Part shown: positions 1-7,974 of the stretch, one piece after another
Numbering within the stretch: the first letter of the stretch is position 1
Layout: every line of letters begins with the position of its first letter
Assembly: GCA_026707185.1 (NCBI GenBank)
Contig: JAPOXI010000084.1
Location: forward strand, 1-33,636
Direction: 5' to 3'
Source of the DNA: Chloroflexota bacterium
GTDB taxonomy: Bacteria > Chloroflexota > UBA11872
Length of the DNA stretch: 33,636 bases
Notes under the pieces: generated by a model
Database searches by the model: none
Told to the model about the DNA's origin: nothing
The model's input: the letters and a program-made list of their open reading frames with translations, nothing else
Made by a program: the position numbers and the translations under genes

Positions 1-15
1 CGCGCCCGGCCAGCG

Positions 16-549
16 CTACATCATGTCGCCCATCGACATGTCGTCCATCTTCATCTTGTTGATCTCGTCTTCCGAGATCCCGATGCCGTAGAGGACGCCG
101 GCGTCGGTACCAGCCAAGAAGGCCTTTTCGGTACCGCGACCGATTACGTCGGCGGCGATGCGGTAGGGCAGGTCCATGCTCATACCCATGTCCATGTCGT
201 CGCCCATCTTCATGTCGTCGCCCATGCCCATGTCCATGTCCATGCTCATGGCCTTCGACGCCTCGATGCGGGCCTTCGCCACGGCGACGATACGGCTGTA
301 GTACATGTTGCCGGTCATGGCGAGCGCGGCGTTGTGTTCTTCGATCCACTTCGCCGCAGCATCATCACCGTAGACCGAGCGGTAGGTGGCCTGCACGTCA
401 GCCGATTGGTCTTCAAGCCGCTGGCCGTCGTTGGCGGCCGGATGCATGTCCGCGAGTGCCGGCGCCAGGGTTGCGAGGACCAATGCACAGACGAGGGTCA
501 AGAGCATCAGCACACGCAATGGCGCGGGCAGAGACAATGAACGAATCAT
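16..549 (-). CDS. Secreted Met/Asp-rich small protein, function unknown
   Basis: 177 aa from the ATG at 549, which has GAAAGG about 10 bases upstream; longer in-frame starts would put 22 residues before an otherwise clean signal peptide. Residues 1-33 form a Sec signal (basic MIRS, long Leu/Val/Ala core, ALA before Asp34), so export is likely. The mature part has a predicted helical stretch (about 45-100) and then residues 101-126, where almost every second residue is Met alternating with Asp, Gly, Ser or Lys (11 Met in 25 residues). A second Met cluster closes the protein (166-177). Met-rich motifs of this sort occur in extracytoplasmic copper/silver-binding proteins, so metal binding is a reasonable guess. 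There is no Cys and no family I recognise. It lies divergent from the Moco oxidoreductase; a functional link is not shown. Confidence 0.72.
   Translation of the reverse strand: MIRSLSLPAPLRVLMLLTLVCALVLATLAPALADMHPAANDGQRLEDQSADVQATYRSVYGDDAAAKWIEEHNAALAMTGNMYYSRIVAVAKARIEASKAMSMDMDMGMGDDMKMGDDMDMGMSMDLPYRIAADVIGRGTEKAFLAGTDAGVLYGIGISEDEINKMKMDDMSMGDMM
172..249 (-). repeat. Met-Asp/Met-Gly coding repeat
   Basis: Short imperfect in-frame repeat inside the secreted protein, encoding units such as MDMGMGDD and MGDDMDMGM. The GGCGACGACATG block occurs twice. It is a low-complexity coding repeat that could change length by slippage or recombination. Confidence 0.7.
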
Positions 550-993
550 TTGGGGAGTGCCTTTCGTAGGCGGGACCCGCCACCGTGACGGGCATGAGTG
601 ATCCGCGACGTTCAACGCGGGCAGAGGATTCTATAGGTCCGAAGATTCGTCAAATCCGCCAGCTTTCGGTACGAACCATATGCCTCCTCGCCGTGCGCGC
701 GCTGCCCCCCTTGAGCGCTGCGATGGCACGCCGCACGCCGGTGCGATTGCTCGCCCAGCCTGAGTCGAAGTGGTTGGATACGCCATAGAATGGCGTGCAG
801 GAGTTGCGTGGTTGCTGGAAGCGGCCACCCGTGAATCCGAGAGTTCATGGCGATCATGGTCCACGACGTTGGAACCGGAACGGAGCCTGTCCGCGCCATG
901 CCGCGCCACGACGACCTGCGATGGCGCGAGCCCCCGGTCCGGCCGCGTGGGCGAACCAACTGCATGCGAGCACTGCCCGCCTAGGAGGAACGA
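550..993. other. 444-bp divergent intergenic region
   Basis: Non-coding gap between two divergent genes; the short open frames across it have no family resemblance and no good ribosome binding site. On the minus strand TTGACG (648-653) is followed by TATAGAAT (628-635), resembling promoter elements for the secreted Met-rich gene, but the 12-14 base spacing is shorter than the usual 16-18, so this is only a candidate. The plus-strand Moco gene has a strong AGGAGGAA at 983-990 and no clear promoter that I can point to. No RNA gene or riboswitch was recognised. Confidence 0.4.
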
Positions 994-3123
994 ATGGCTG
1001 ACGAGAGCGCGGGGCGGCGGATCCCCGAGTTGAGCGTTCTAGTGCGTGGCGGCCTGGCGGGGCTCCTGTCGGGGCTGCTGGCTATCGGTGTGAGCGAACT
1101 GTACGCGGGGATCTTTGGCGGTTTGCCATCGCTGCTCGTCTCCATGAGCGGGCGGATCGTCGACTTGAGTCCGCGGGCCATGGAAGAGTTTGCGATCAGC
1201 GTGTTCGGCACCAGCGACAAGCTGGCGCTGGTCATATTCCTGGTCGTGCTCAGCGCGATCTTCGGTACCACGTTCGGCGTCGTGGCCCTGCGGTCTCGAC
1301 CGGCGGCGGTGGCCGGCTTTGCGGCGTTTGGAATCCTGGCAGGTCTGGCGAATGGATTCGACGCCCAATCGACGCCAGTCCATGCCGTGGCCGCGGCTAC
1401 CGTTTCGGTTGGGGCGGCGCTGGCGACGCTCCTGTGGCTTATTCGCCTGATCCAGGAGCCGGCGGCAGCCACTGAGCCGGCGCCGACCACCCAGATGCTG
1501 CGACAGCGGCGGCTGTTTCTTGGCACGACATCGCTGGTCGCGGCGACTTCAGTCGTTACCGGGATCGTCGGACGCAATCTAATCGAGCGCGCCAAGGTGG
1601 GCGTGGCCAGGCGCGAGGAAGTAGTGCTTCCCACGGTGCAACGCCCAGCGGCGGTGACCATCCCGACGCCAGCGTCCAGCGCTGCCGAGTCGGCCGCTCC
1701 TCCAGTACCCCAGGCGCTCGCGCCTCCAGCGCCGCCGACGGTCGCAGCGATTCCGACACCCAGGGCGTTGGCCCCGCCCACTCCCGCGGCGACGCCGTCA
1801 CCAGTGCCGACGCCCGAGCCCACGCCCGAACCCACGCCCGTGACTGTGGTTCGAGCAGTGGAGACAGCCGCGCCGACAGCGACTCCAACGGCGGCGACGA
1901 CCCCGTCGCCGACGCCCGAGCCGACACCCGAGCCCACGCCCGTGACCGTGGCCAGCGCCGCTGAAACGGCCGCGCCGACAGCGACCCCGACGGTTGCGGC
2001 GACGCCCGAGCCCACGCCGGAACCGACGCCCGAGCCGACACCCGAGCCGACGCCGGAGCCCACGCCCGAGCCGACGCCGGAACCGACGCCGCAACCCACC
2101 CCCGAGCCGACGCCGGAACCGACGCCCGAGCCGACGCCGGAGCCCACCCCCGAGCCAACGCCGGAGCCGACGCCGGAGCCGACGCCGGAGCCCACACCTG
2201 CGCCGTTCACGACGACGACCGTCGGGGTGGACGGGATTTCGCCGCTGGTCACTCCGAACGACGATTTCTACCGGATTGACACCGCGTTCTCGGTTCCACG
2301 CGTCGACGTGAACGACTGGCGGCTCAACATCACGGGCCTGGTGGAGCGCCCCTACAGCATTTCCTTCCCCGAACTGCTAGGGCTCTCGGTCTTTGAGGAG
2401 TTCATCACGCTGTGCTGCGTCTCCAACGAGGTGGGCGGCGAACTGATTGGAAATGCCACGTGGCAGGGCGTGCCGATCTGGCACCTAGTGAATCATGCCG
2501 GGGTGAAGCCTGAAGGCACCCAAATCGTGGGACGGTCGGTTGACGGATTCACGGTTGGCTTTCCGACCGCCGTGGCATTTGATGGACGTCCGGCGCTCGT
2601 GGCCGTTGGCATGAACGGCGAGCCGCTGCCGTTCCAGCACGGCTTTCCGGCGCGCCTGATCGTGTCAGGCCTTTACGGCTACGTGTCGGCCACGAAGTGG
2701 CTGCAAGAGATTGAAGTCACAACCTGGGAGGGGTTCAACGGTTACTGGATCCCGCGAGGATGGTCCAAGCAGGGTCCGGTCAAGACGCAGTCGCGCATTG
2801 ACGTTCCACGGCCCGGTTCAACGGGCATTAAGCCCGGCCGTCAGCCCATTGCCGGCGTGGCGTGGGCACAGAATCGGGGCATCAGCAAAGTGGAGGTGCA
2901 GATCGACAGCGGCGACTGGCAGGAAGCGAGGATGGCGTTGCCGATCAGCCAGCACACCTGGGTGCAGTGGGTGCATGAGTGGGATGCCACCCCGGGCCCG
3001 CACATCGCAAGGGTGCGCGCGACCGACGCCACCGGCGCTACGCAACCCGAGGGTCCCAGGCCGCCCGCACCGAACGGCGCCGAGGGCTGGCATCAAATCC
3101 ACTTCCAGGTCGCGGACGCGTGA
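994..3123 (+). CDS. Membrane-anchored molybdopterin-dependent oxidoreductase (SUOX/YedY-type domain)
   Basis: 709 aa. The start is fixed by AGGAGGAA four bases before the ATG. Four hydrophobic helices (about 15-37, 76-98, 104-121, 128-152) precede a fifth (175-193) that begins with an internal twin-arginine motif (R172-R173-L-F-L-G), as in dual Sec/Tat polytopic proteins. Residues about 210-404 are a Pro/Thr/Ala/Glu-rich spacer. From about 405 comes the oxidoreductase molybdopterin-binding fold (TPNDDFYRIDT, DVNDWRLNITGLV), with C475 in TLCCVSN as the expected molybdenum thiolate ligand. The C-terminal part (about 600-705, GVAWAQNRGISKVEVQID) matches the Mo-co dimerisation Ig-like domain. The catalytic domain should therefore sit outside the membrane on a flexible stalk. 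The substrate cannot be inferred; family members act on sulfite, methionine sulfoxide or unknown compounds. No haem or partner subunit gene is adjacent. Confidence 0.88.
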   Translation: MADESAGRRIPELSVLVRGGLAGLLSGLLAIGVSELYAGIFGGLPSLLVSMSGRIVDLSPRAMEEFAISVFGTSDKLALVIFLVVLSAIFGTTFGVVALRSRPAAVAGFAAFGILAGLANGFDAQSTPVHAVAAATVSVGAALATLLWLIRLIQEPAAATEPAPTTQMLRQRRLFLGTTSLVAATSVVTGIVGRNLIERAKVGVARREEVVLPTVQRPAAVTIPTPASSAAESAAPPVPQALAPPAPPTVAAIPTPRALAPPTPAATPSPVPTPEPTPEPTPVTVVRAVETAAPTATPTAATTPSPTPEPTPEPTPVTVASAAETAAPTATPTVAATPEPTPEPTPEPTPEPTPEPTPEPTPEPTPQPTPEPTPEPTPEPTPEPTPEPTPEPTPEPTPEPTPAPFTTTTVGVDGISPLVTPNDDFYRIDTAFSVPRVDVNDWRLNITGLVERPYSISFPELLGLSVFEEFITLCCVSNEVGGELIGNATWQGVPIWHLVNHAGVKPEGTQIVGRSVDGFTVGFPTAVAFDGRPALVAVGMNGEPLPFQHGFPARLIVSGLYGYVSATKWLQEIEVTTWEGFNGYWIPRGWSKQGPVKTQSRIDVPRPGSTGIKPGRQPIAGVAWAQNRGISKVEVQIDSGDWQEARMALPISQHTWVQWVHEWDATPGPHIARVRATDATGATQPEGPRPPAPNGAEGWHQIHFQVADA
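1807..2010 (+). repeat. Two imperfect 102-bp tandem copies in the linker
   Basis: Residues in 1807-1908 and 1909-2010 repeat with a 34-residue period: PTPEPTPEPTPVTV, a short variable stretch, ETAAPTATPT, then a variable end. The copies differ at a few residues (VVRAV against VASAA). This is an older duplication immediately upstream of the short PEPT array. Confidence 0.8.
2002..2205 (+). repeat. 17 x 12-bp tandem repeat encoding TPEP
   Basis: Exactly 204 bp coding for 17 consecutive T-P-x-P tetrapeptides: seven TPEP, one TPQP, eight TPEP, one TPAP. The codons vary (ACG/ACC/ACA, CCG/CCC, GAG/GAA), so copies are not identical at DNA level, which would slow slippage. The units encode an extended Pro-rich stalk between the membrane part and the catalytic domain. 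Confidence 0.9.
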
Positions 3124-3242
3124 GCGCCGTTGTGCGACTCCTCGCTGGCGGCTCACCTCAGGGCTTTAGCGATCAGGGACCCCGCCTAGCGTCGACTTGA
3201 GACCACCTGCCGTGCACGAACTCGTGGGCGATCCATAAGCCA

Positions 3243-3257
3243 ATGCCGGTCCGGCAT
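3243..3257. terminator. Hairpin between convergent genes (possible terminator)
   Basis: ATGCCGG, one base, CCGGCAT: a perfect inverted repeat in the 172-bp gap between the convergent Moco gene and rseP. The real stem is probably 6 bp with a 3-base loop. No T-run follows on either strand, so termination is only a suggestion. The rest of the gap shows nothing recognisable. Confidence 0.3.
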
Positions 3258-3295
3258 CGGATGACCGGCGGACTCGTCGGGCTCGCAGCGGTCCC

Positions 3296-4714
3296 CTAGG
3301 CCCCGGCAATCCGTTGAACGTCGCCGACAGTTATGACGAGCACCAGGGTGAGCAGCACCATGATGCCCACGAAGTGGAAGGCGGCTTCGCGTCGCGGGGG
3401 CACGCGGCGGCCGGTGAGTAGTTCCACCAGGACGAAGATCAGGCGGCCACCGTCCAGTCCGGGCCAGGGCGCCAGATTGAGCAAGCCGATCTGGGCGGTG
3501 AGGAACGCGGCCAGGATGAAGACGATCTCGGGGCCCTGCCGCGCGGCGACGCCGACGGTCTGGACGATGCCGACAGGTCCAGCCATCTCCAACGGTTGCG
3601 TGCCGGCAATCGCCTCGCCGATGACCCTGGGAAGCAGGAGCAGCGCATCCCAGGTGCGTTGAAAGGCGCGCGGGACGGCCAGGTGAAACGGAGCCGGACC
3701 GACGGTGGCTCGCAGCAGGATGCCCAAGGCGCCTTCCCCAGGCGGTGGATTGAGGCGGGGAGTGGCGACGACCGCGAGTTCTGAGTCCTGCCGTTTAACG
3801 ACAATCGTCACTTCCCGGCCGGCGACGGCGCGCACGGCATCTCGAACGTCGGCCGGCGAGACGATGTCGCGGTCGTCAATGCGCAGGAGTTGGTCGCCTT
3901 CCCGGAGGCCCGCGGCGGCGGCCGGTGATCCAGGGACGACACCGGCAACCAGGCTGCCGGTCACATCCGCAAGCATGGCCGCGACGAGGAAGAACAAAGG
4001 GGTGAGCAGCACGTTCATCAGCGGTCCAGCCAGCAGAATCAGGCCGCGCTGCCAGGCGGGGCGCGTCATAAAGCTGCCGGGCGCATCGAACTCGTCGTTT
4101 TCCCCGGTCATGCGAACATAGCCGCCGAGTGGAACCACGTTCAGCGCGAAGCGTGTGGCGCCGATGCGAACGCAGGTCTCGACTTCGCCATCCTGGTTGC
4201 GACGCGTGGTGATGGCGACTTCGCGGCCAGCGGCGTCGGTGCGCATGGCCACGGCCTCGGCGCGACTGACGGCGATCGCGGGGATCGGCATTGCGGCAAG
4301 GTCGGCCGCGTCGTCAACGGCGAGGGGCTCGGCGACGATGACTCCGGCAGCGGAACTCGCGGCGGCGTGGGCGGCGTCGGCCCGCAGATAGGGACCATCG
4401 CCGTCCAGGACGACGATGGCCCTGGCCAGGTTGGACGCGGGATCGCCGCTCCACAAGCGAACCAGTCGCCCACTGACGTCGATCGGGTCCTGGGTGAGCC
4501 GAACGGCGGGGTAGGCGTTTCCGCCACGCAGCACCGACTTCAGACGCGGTGGGAACCCGATGGCGAATTCCTTGACATGGACGCCGAACCGCCGCGCGGC
4601 CACAAAGTGGCCGAGTTCATGCACAAATACGATGACGCTCAGCACGGCCAGCGCCAGGGGAAGGGTGACCAGCAGACCCGCCTCGCTGTTGAGGAGGGCC
4701 TCGAGGGGGCTCAC
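3296..4714 (-). CDS. rseP: Site-2 (RIP) metalloprotease RseP with an inserted PA-like segment
   Basis: 472 aa intramembrane zinc protease that cleaves membrane substrates such as anti-sigma factors. The first helix carries HELGH (32-36). The pre-PDZ block GGYVRM is at 197-202, a GPLMN helix at 230-237, a PDZ domain at about 251-320 (PGSPAAAAGLREGD), and the second catalytic motif LDGGR at 420-424 in NLAPWPGLDGG. Between the GFPP block (about 53-60) and GGYVRM lie roughly 115 extra residues (about 66-180) where E. coli-type RseP has a short connector. Residues about 95-165 (LDGDGPYLRADAAHAA, SSAAGVIVAEP, IPAIAVSRAEAVAM) resemble a protease-associated (PA) domain. The start is GTG at 4714, overlapping the dxr stop as GTGA. 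It is the last gene of the topA-to-rseP run. Confidence 0.9.
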   Translation of the reverse strand: MSPLEALLNSEAGLLVTLPLALAVLSVIVFVHELGHFVAARRFGVHVKEFAIGFPPRLKSVLRGGNAYPAVRLTQDPIDVSGRLVRLWSGDPASNLARAIVVLDGDGPYLRADAAHAAASSAAGVIVAEPLAVDDAADLAAMPIPAIAVSRAEAVAMRTDAAGREVAITTRRNQDGEVETCVRIGATRFALNVVPLGGYVRMTGENDEFDAPGSFMTRPAWQRGLILLAGPLMNVLLTPLFFLVAAMLADVTGSLVAGVVPGSPAAAAGLREGDQLLRIDDRDIVSPADVRDAVRAVAGREVTIVVKRQDSELAVVATPRLNPPPGEGALGILLRATVGPAPFHLAVPRAFQRTWDALLLLPRVIGEAIAGTQPLEMAGPVGIVQTVGVAARQGPEIVFILAAFLTAQIGLLNLAPWPGLDGGRLIFVLVELLTGRRVPPRREAAFHFVGIMVLLTLVLVITVGDVQRIAGA

Positions 4715-5874
4715 GCCTCGGCCAGGCGCGCCCGCACGAATTCGTAGCCGCGACGGTGCGCCGCGAGGGCCGCGCCGAGGTCGTTGAGCGGCTGGGGCGC
4801 CATAGCGTCCATGGCCGCCTGGACGGCATTGGTCATGACGCCAAACGGGCCGCCGCCTTCGATGAACCAGGCCGTCGCGGCGTCGTCCGCGCCGCAGAGC
4901 GTGGCGGGGGCCGTCCCGCCAGCCTCTCCGGCTGCGCGGGCCAGCGCCAACAGGGGAAACCGGCGCTCGTCCGGCTGCTCGAAGGTCAAGCGTGAGAGCG
5001 TGCGAAGGTCCAGCGGCGCGTGCGCCTTGGGCAGGCGCTCGGGGTACCCGATGGCGTACTGGATCGGCAACCGCATGTCGGGCACTCCCAGCTGGGCCTT
5101 TACGGATCCGTCATGGAATTCAACCATGGAGTGGACGATGGATTCGGGATGAACGATCACGTTAATCGCGCGATATGGCACCTGGAACAGCCAGTGGGCC
5201 TCGATAATCTCCAGGCCCTTGTTGATCAGGCTGGCCGAGTCGACGGTGATTTTGGCGCCCATGTCCCAGTTGGGATGTTCGAGTGCTTCTTCGGCGGTGG
5301 CGGTGCGAATGTCCGCCGAATCCCAGGTACGGAAGGGTCCTCCCGAGGCGGTCAGTATCAGCCGGCGGATGCTTTCCGACGCTTCGCCGACGAGGCACTG
5401 CCAGATCGCACTGTGTTCGCTGTCGATGGGCAGGATGGCGGCGCCGGATTCGTCGGCCAACGCGCGGAACAGCCCGCCACCCATGACGAGCATCTCCTTG
5501 CTGGCCAGGGCGACGTTGTTGCCGGCGCGGAGGGCACTTTCGGTGGGTCGGAATCCGGCGTCGCCGACGGTGGCCACGACCACGATGTCGGCTTCCGGGA
5601 GTGCGGCCATTTGGGCCATGCCGTCGGGATAGGGCAGGCGCTCAGCGCGGGACGGCCAGGCGCCGGCAGCCGGGTCCAGATCCCGCACGCAGGCCATTGG
5701 CGCGCGGAACTCGCGGATTTGCTGGAACAGCAAGTCGGAATTCGATCCGCAGGCCAGTCCGAGCACCTCGAAGCGATCAGGGTGGGCCCGCACGACCTGG
5801 AGGGTCTGAACTCCGATCGAGCCGGTGGATCCGAGAATTACCACGCGGCGGCGGCGGGGAGCGGCACCGGCCAC
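4711..5874 (-). CDS. dxr: 1-deoxy-D-xylulose 5-phosphate reductoisomerase
   Basis: 387 aa. Converts DXP to 2-C-methyl-D-erythritol 4-phosphate with NADPH, the first committed step of the MEP isoprenoid pathway, in the cytoplasm. The N-terminal Rossmann motif GSTGSIG is at 15-21. The catalytic domain shows IDSEHSAIWQCL, ASGGPFR, HPNWDMGAKITVDSASL and NKGLEIIEAHWLF, the Asp/Glu metal ligands and substrate loop of the family. The usual LANKE block reads LASKEMLV. I chose GTG at 5874 because GGAGGTGA lies just before it; an in-frame GTG at 5880 sits inside that Shine-Dalgarno. It follows cdsA by 11 bases and overlaps rseP. The DXS partner needed upstream in the pathway is not in this window as an intact gene. 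Confidence 0.95.
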   Translation of the reverse strand: MAGAAPRRRRVVILGSTGSIGVQTLQVVRAHPDRFEVLGLACGSNSDLLFQQIREFRAPMACVRDLDPAAGAWPSRAERLPYPDGMAQMAALPEADIVVVATVGDAGFRPTESALRAGNNVALASKEMLVMGGGLFRALADESGAAILPIDSEHSAIWQCLVGEASESIRRLILTASGGPFRTWDSADIRTATAEEALEHPNWDMGAKITVDSASLINKGLEIIEAHWLFQVPYRAINVIVHPESIVHSMVEFHDGSVKAQLGVPDMRLPIQYAIGYPERLPKAHAPLDLRTLSRLTFEQPDERRFPLLALARAAGEAGGTAPATLCGADDAATAWFIEGGGPFGVMTNAVQAAMDAMAPQPLNDLGAALAAHRRGYEFVRARLAEA

Positions 5875-5885
5875 GGTCACCTCCC

Positions 5886-6683
5886 TCAGGCCACCAACTG
5901 CGCGAATGCGAACACGGCGGGCGCGACAAACAGGAGCGCGTCGAGCCGATCCAGCATGCCGCCATGCCCAGGAATGAGCCGGCCGGAGTCCTTTTGGCCG
6001 GTATCTCGCTTGAGCATCGACGCCACCAGGTCGCCCGCTTGCGCCGCAAGACCCCAGAGGAATCCTAATGGAACCGCCAGCCACCAGTCGTAGCCCAGCA
6101 CGGGCGAAAACGCGCCGACGACGATGATCGCCGCCAGCAGGCCGCCGCCAACGCCTTCCCAGGTCTTGCGGGGCGAGATGTGGGTCATGAATCCGCGCCG
6201 GCCCAGGCCGCGTCCGACCAGATAGCCGAAGGTGTCGTAGGCCCAGGTCACCGCCAGGGCCAGGGCCACCCACCAGAATCCGTCCGGCAGCGCACGAAGC
6301 ATGACCACGAAGCCCAAGAGGCCACCGGCGTAGACCGCGGCAACTACGGCCAGCGCCCAACTGGTGAAGCGTCCGTACATGCGGGGGTGCCAGAGCTGGC
6401 GCAACAGGGTGTATGCGGCAATGACACCAATGGCCAGATCAGCCCATGGCTGGTGCTCTGGATCAAGCATCCACCGAGACACCAGGACCGCAGCCAGCAG
6501 CGCCCCGGCGCCACGGGAGACTCGCAGGCCGCTCGCCGCGTACATGGTTCCGATTTCAAAGGCAATCGCCGCCGCCGCCAGGGCCATGGGAATCGCCAGC
6601 GCGAGCGGGTGCCACCAGGCCAGGCCAACGACCACCGGCGCCAAAACCAGGGCGCTGGCGACGCGAACGGCCAGGGGCGTCAG
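5886..6683 (-). CDS. cdsA: Phosphatidate cytidylyltransferase (CDP-diglyceride synthase)
   Basis: Polytopic membrane enzyme making CDP-diacylglycerol from phosphatidate and CTP. Seven or eight hydrophobic helices are visible, ending in the family signature S-x2-KRDTGQKD-x5-PGHGGMLDRLD. Start choice is unusual: the only ATG/GTG/TTG start that fits is TTG at 6644, which has no Shine-Dalgarno and would cut off the conserved N-terminal segment (LAVRVASALVLAPVVV). Reading in frame upstream to CTG at 6683 restores it and gives 265 aa, close to the family's usual length; CTG overlaps the uppS stop as CTGA. I used 6683, with TTG 6644 (252 aa) as the conservative alternative. Confidence 0.9.
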   Translation of the reverse strand: MTPLAVRVASALVLAPVVVGLAWWHPLALAIPMALAAAAIAFEIGTMYAASGLRVSRGAGALLAAVLVSRWMLDPEHQPWADLAIGVIAAYTLLRQLWHPRMYGRFTSWALAVVAAVYAGGLLGFVVMLRALPDGFWWVALALAVTWAYDTFGYLVGRGLGRRGFMTHISPRKTWEGVGGGLLAAIIVVGAFSPVLGYDWWLAVPLGFLWGLAAQAGDLVASMLKRDTGQKDSGRLIPGHGGMLDRLDALLFVAPAVFAFAQLVA

Positions 6684-7393
6684 GCCTCGCTCGCGGCGCC
6701 GGGGGCCGTGACTGGAACTCGTCCGAAGCGGCGCGTGCGCGAGCCGAAGTCGGCCAGCGCGTCTTCAAACGCTTCGCGGGTGAAGTCCGGCCACAGGATG
6801 GGCGAGAAGTAATACTCGCTGTAGGTGGACTGCCAGACCAGGAAGTTGCTGGAGCGCTGGTCGCCGCCGGTTCTGATCAGCAGATCAGGATCGGGCTGGC
6901 CTGCCGTATACATGGCGCCGCTCACCATTTCTTCGGTGACGTCGTCGGGGCGCAGGCCCTCGCGAATCAAGTTGCGAAGCGCGCGGACAATCTCGGCGCG
7001 GCCGCCGTAGTTAAAGGCGATGTTGAGGTCAAGGCCGTCGTGATGCTCGGTCTGGCGGACGATGTCCTGCACTGCCACACGGTCGATTAGCGGCAGGGTT
7101 TCAATCTCACCAAGCACGCGGATGCGCACGCGCTGCTCGAAGATCATGGATCGCTCGGCTTCGAGGCGTTCGGGGATCAAGTCCATGAGGAAACTGACCT
7201 CATCGGCCGGCCGGTCCCAGTTCTCGGTCGAAAAGGCGTAGATCGTGAGGACGCCGATGCCGTGATCCATGCAGGCGGCCGCGATGTCGCGCACACGCCG
7301 GGCGCCTTCGCGATGACCGGCTTGACGTTCCAGGCCGCGGCCCTGCGCCCAGCGACCGTTGCCGTCCATGATGATGGCCACGTGCGCCGGCAC
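6680..7393 (-). CDS. uppS: Isoprenyl transferase (undecaprenyl diphosphate synthase)
   Basis: 237 aa cis-prenyltransferase that elongates farnesyl diphosphate with isopentenyl diphosphate to make the cell-wall lipid carrier. The N-terminus PAHVAIIMDGNGRWA carries the catalytic Asp of the family. FSTENWDRP, FNYGGRAEI, and RTGGDQRSSNFLVWQ followed by SEYYF and WPDF are the remaining signature blocks. The GTG at 7393 gives exactly the expected N-terminus, although GGAAGG abuts it; an in-frame CTG at 7414 overlapping the frr stop has GAGGTGA upstream and cannot be excluded. It sits between frr and cdsA, the usual bacterial order. Confidence 0.95.
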   Translation of the reverse strand: MPAHVAIIMDGNGRWAQGRGLERQAGHREGARRVRDIAAACMDHGIGVLTIYAFSTENWDRPADEVSFLMDLIPERLEAERSMIFEQRVRIRVLGEIETLPLIDRVAVQDIVRQTEHHDGLDLNIAFNYGGRAEIVRALRNLIREGLRPDDVTEEMVSGAMYTAGQPDPDLLIRTGGDQRSSNFLVWQSTYSEYYFSPILWPDFTREAFEDALADFGSRTRRFGRVPVTAPGAASEA

Positions 7394-7410
7394 CCTTCCG
7401 GGTTCACCGC

Positions 7411-7968
7411 TCAGACCTGCATCACCTCGGCTTCCTTCTGCCGGCTCAAGTCATCAATCGCTGCCACGTACTTATCCGTTACGTCCTGCAGTCGCGATTC
7501 CGAGCGGTGGAGGTCGTCCTGCGAGGCCTCTTTCTCGCGCACGAGATCGCGCAGGTCGTCATGTACATCCCGTCGAACATTGCGGACGGCCACCTTGGAG
7601 TCTTCGGCGCGCTGGCGAACGATTCGCACGAGGTCGCGGCGGCGGTCTTCGCTGAGCTGTGGGATTGGCAGGTGAATCACGTTGCCGTCGTTGGACGGTG
7701 TGATTCCGAGGTCAGACGTGATGAGGGCCCGCTCGATGTCGGGCAACGCAGCCTTATCCCAGGGTTGGACGACCAGCAGGCGAGCCTCGGGCGCTGAAAT
7801 ACCCGCGATCTGCTTGAGGGGGGTTGGCTGTCCGTAATACGGCACGCTCAGGTCCTCGATCAAGGCCGGTGACGCGCGCCCGGTACGGATGCCCGCCAGT
7901 TCATGCCGAAGGTGCACGATGGCCTGACCCATCCGCCGCTCGCCGTCCAACAGGAACTCGTCAATCAT
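7411..7968 (-). CDS. frr: Ribosome recycling factor
   Basis: 185 aa, the family's usual length. With EF-G it splits the post-termination ribosome. The recognised blocks are LAGIRTGRASPALIEDL, VPYYGQPTPLKQIA, VVQPWDK, LGITPSNDGNVI and the helical region RRRDLVRIVRQRAEDSKVAVRNVRR. The C-terminal helix of the three-helix bundle is complete. It starts 6 bases after the pyrH stop. Confidence 0.96.
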   Translation of the reverse strand: MIDEFLLDGERRMGQAIVHLRHELAGIRTGRASPALIEDLSVPYYGQPTPLKQIAGISAPEARLLVVQPWDKAALPDIERALITSDLGITPSNDGNVIHLPIPQLSEDRRRDLVRIVRQRAEDSKVAVRNVRRDVHDDLRDLVREKEASQDDLHRSESRLQDVTDKYVAAIDDLSRQKEAEVMQV

Positions 7969-7974
7969 GGTCGT

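Noticed and set aside
981..2252. 423-aa minus-strand open frame full of Gly-Val-Gly-Ser repeats
   Set aside because: It is the exact complement of the PEPT-repeat linker of the Moco gene; the periodic codons keep the antisense frame open. No ribosome site or family match.
5881..6360. Extension of the dxr frame upstream of its start
   Set aside because: Antisense-like Arg/Gly composition overlapping cdsA in another frame; the strong Shine-Dalgarno at 5874 marks the true start.
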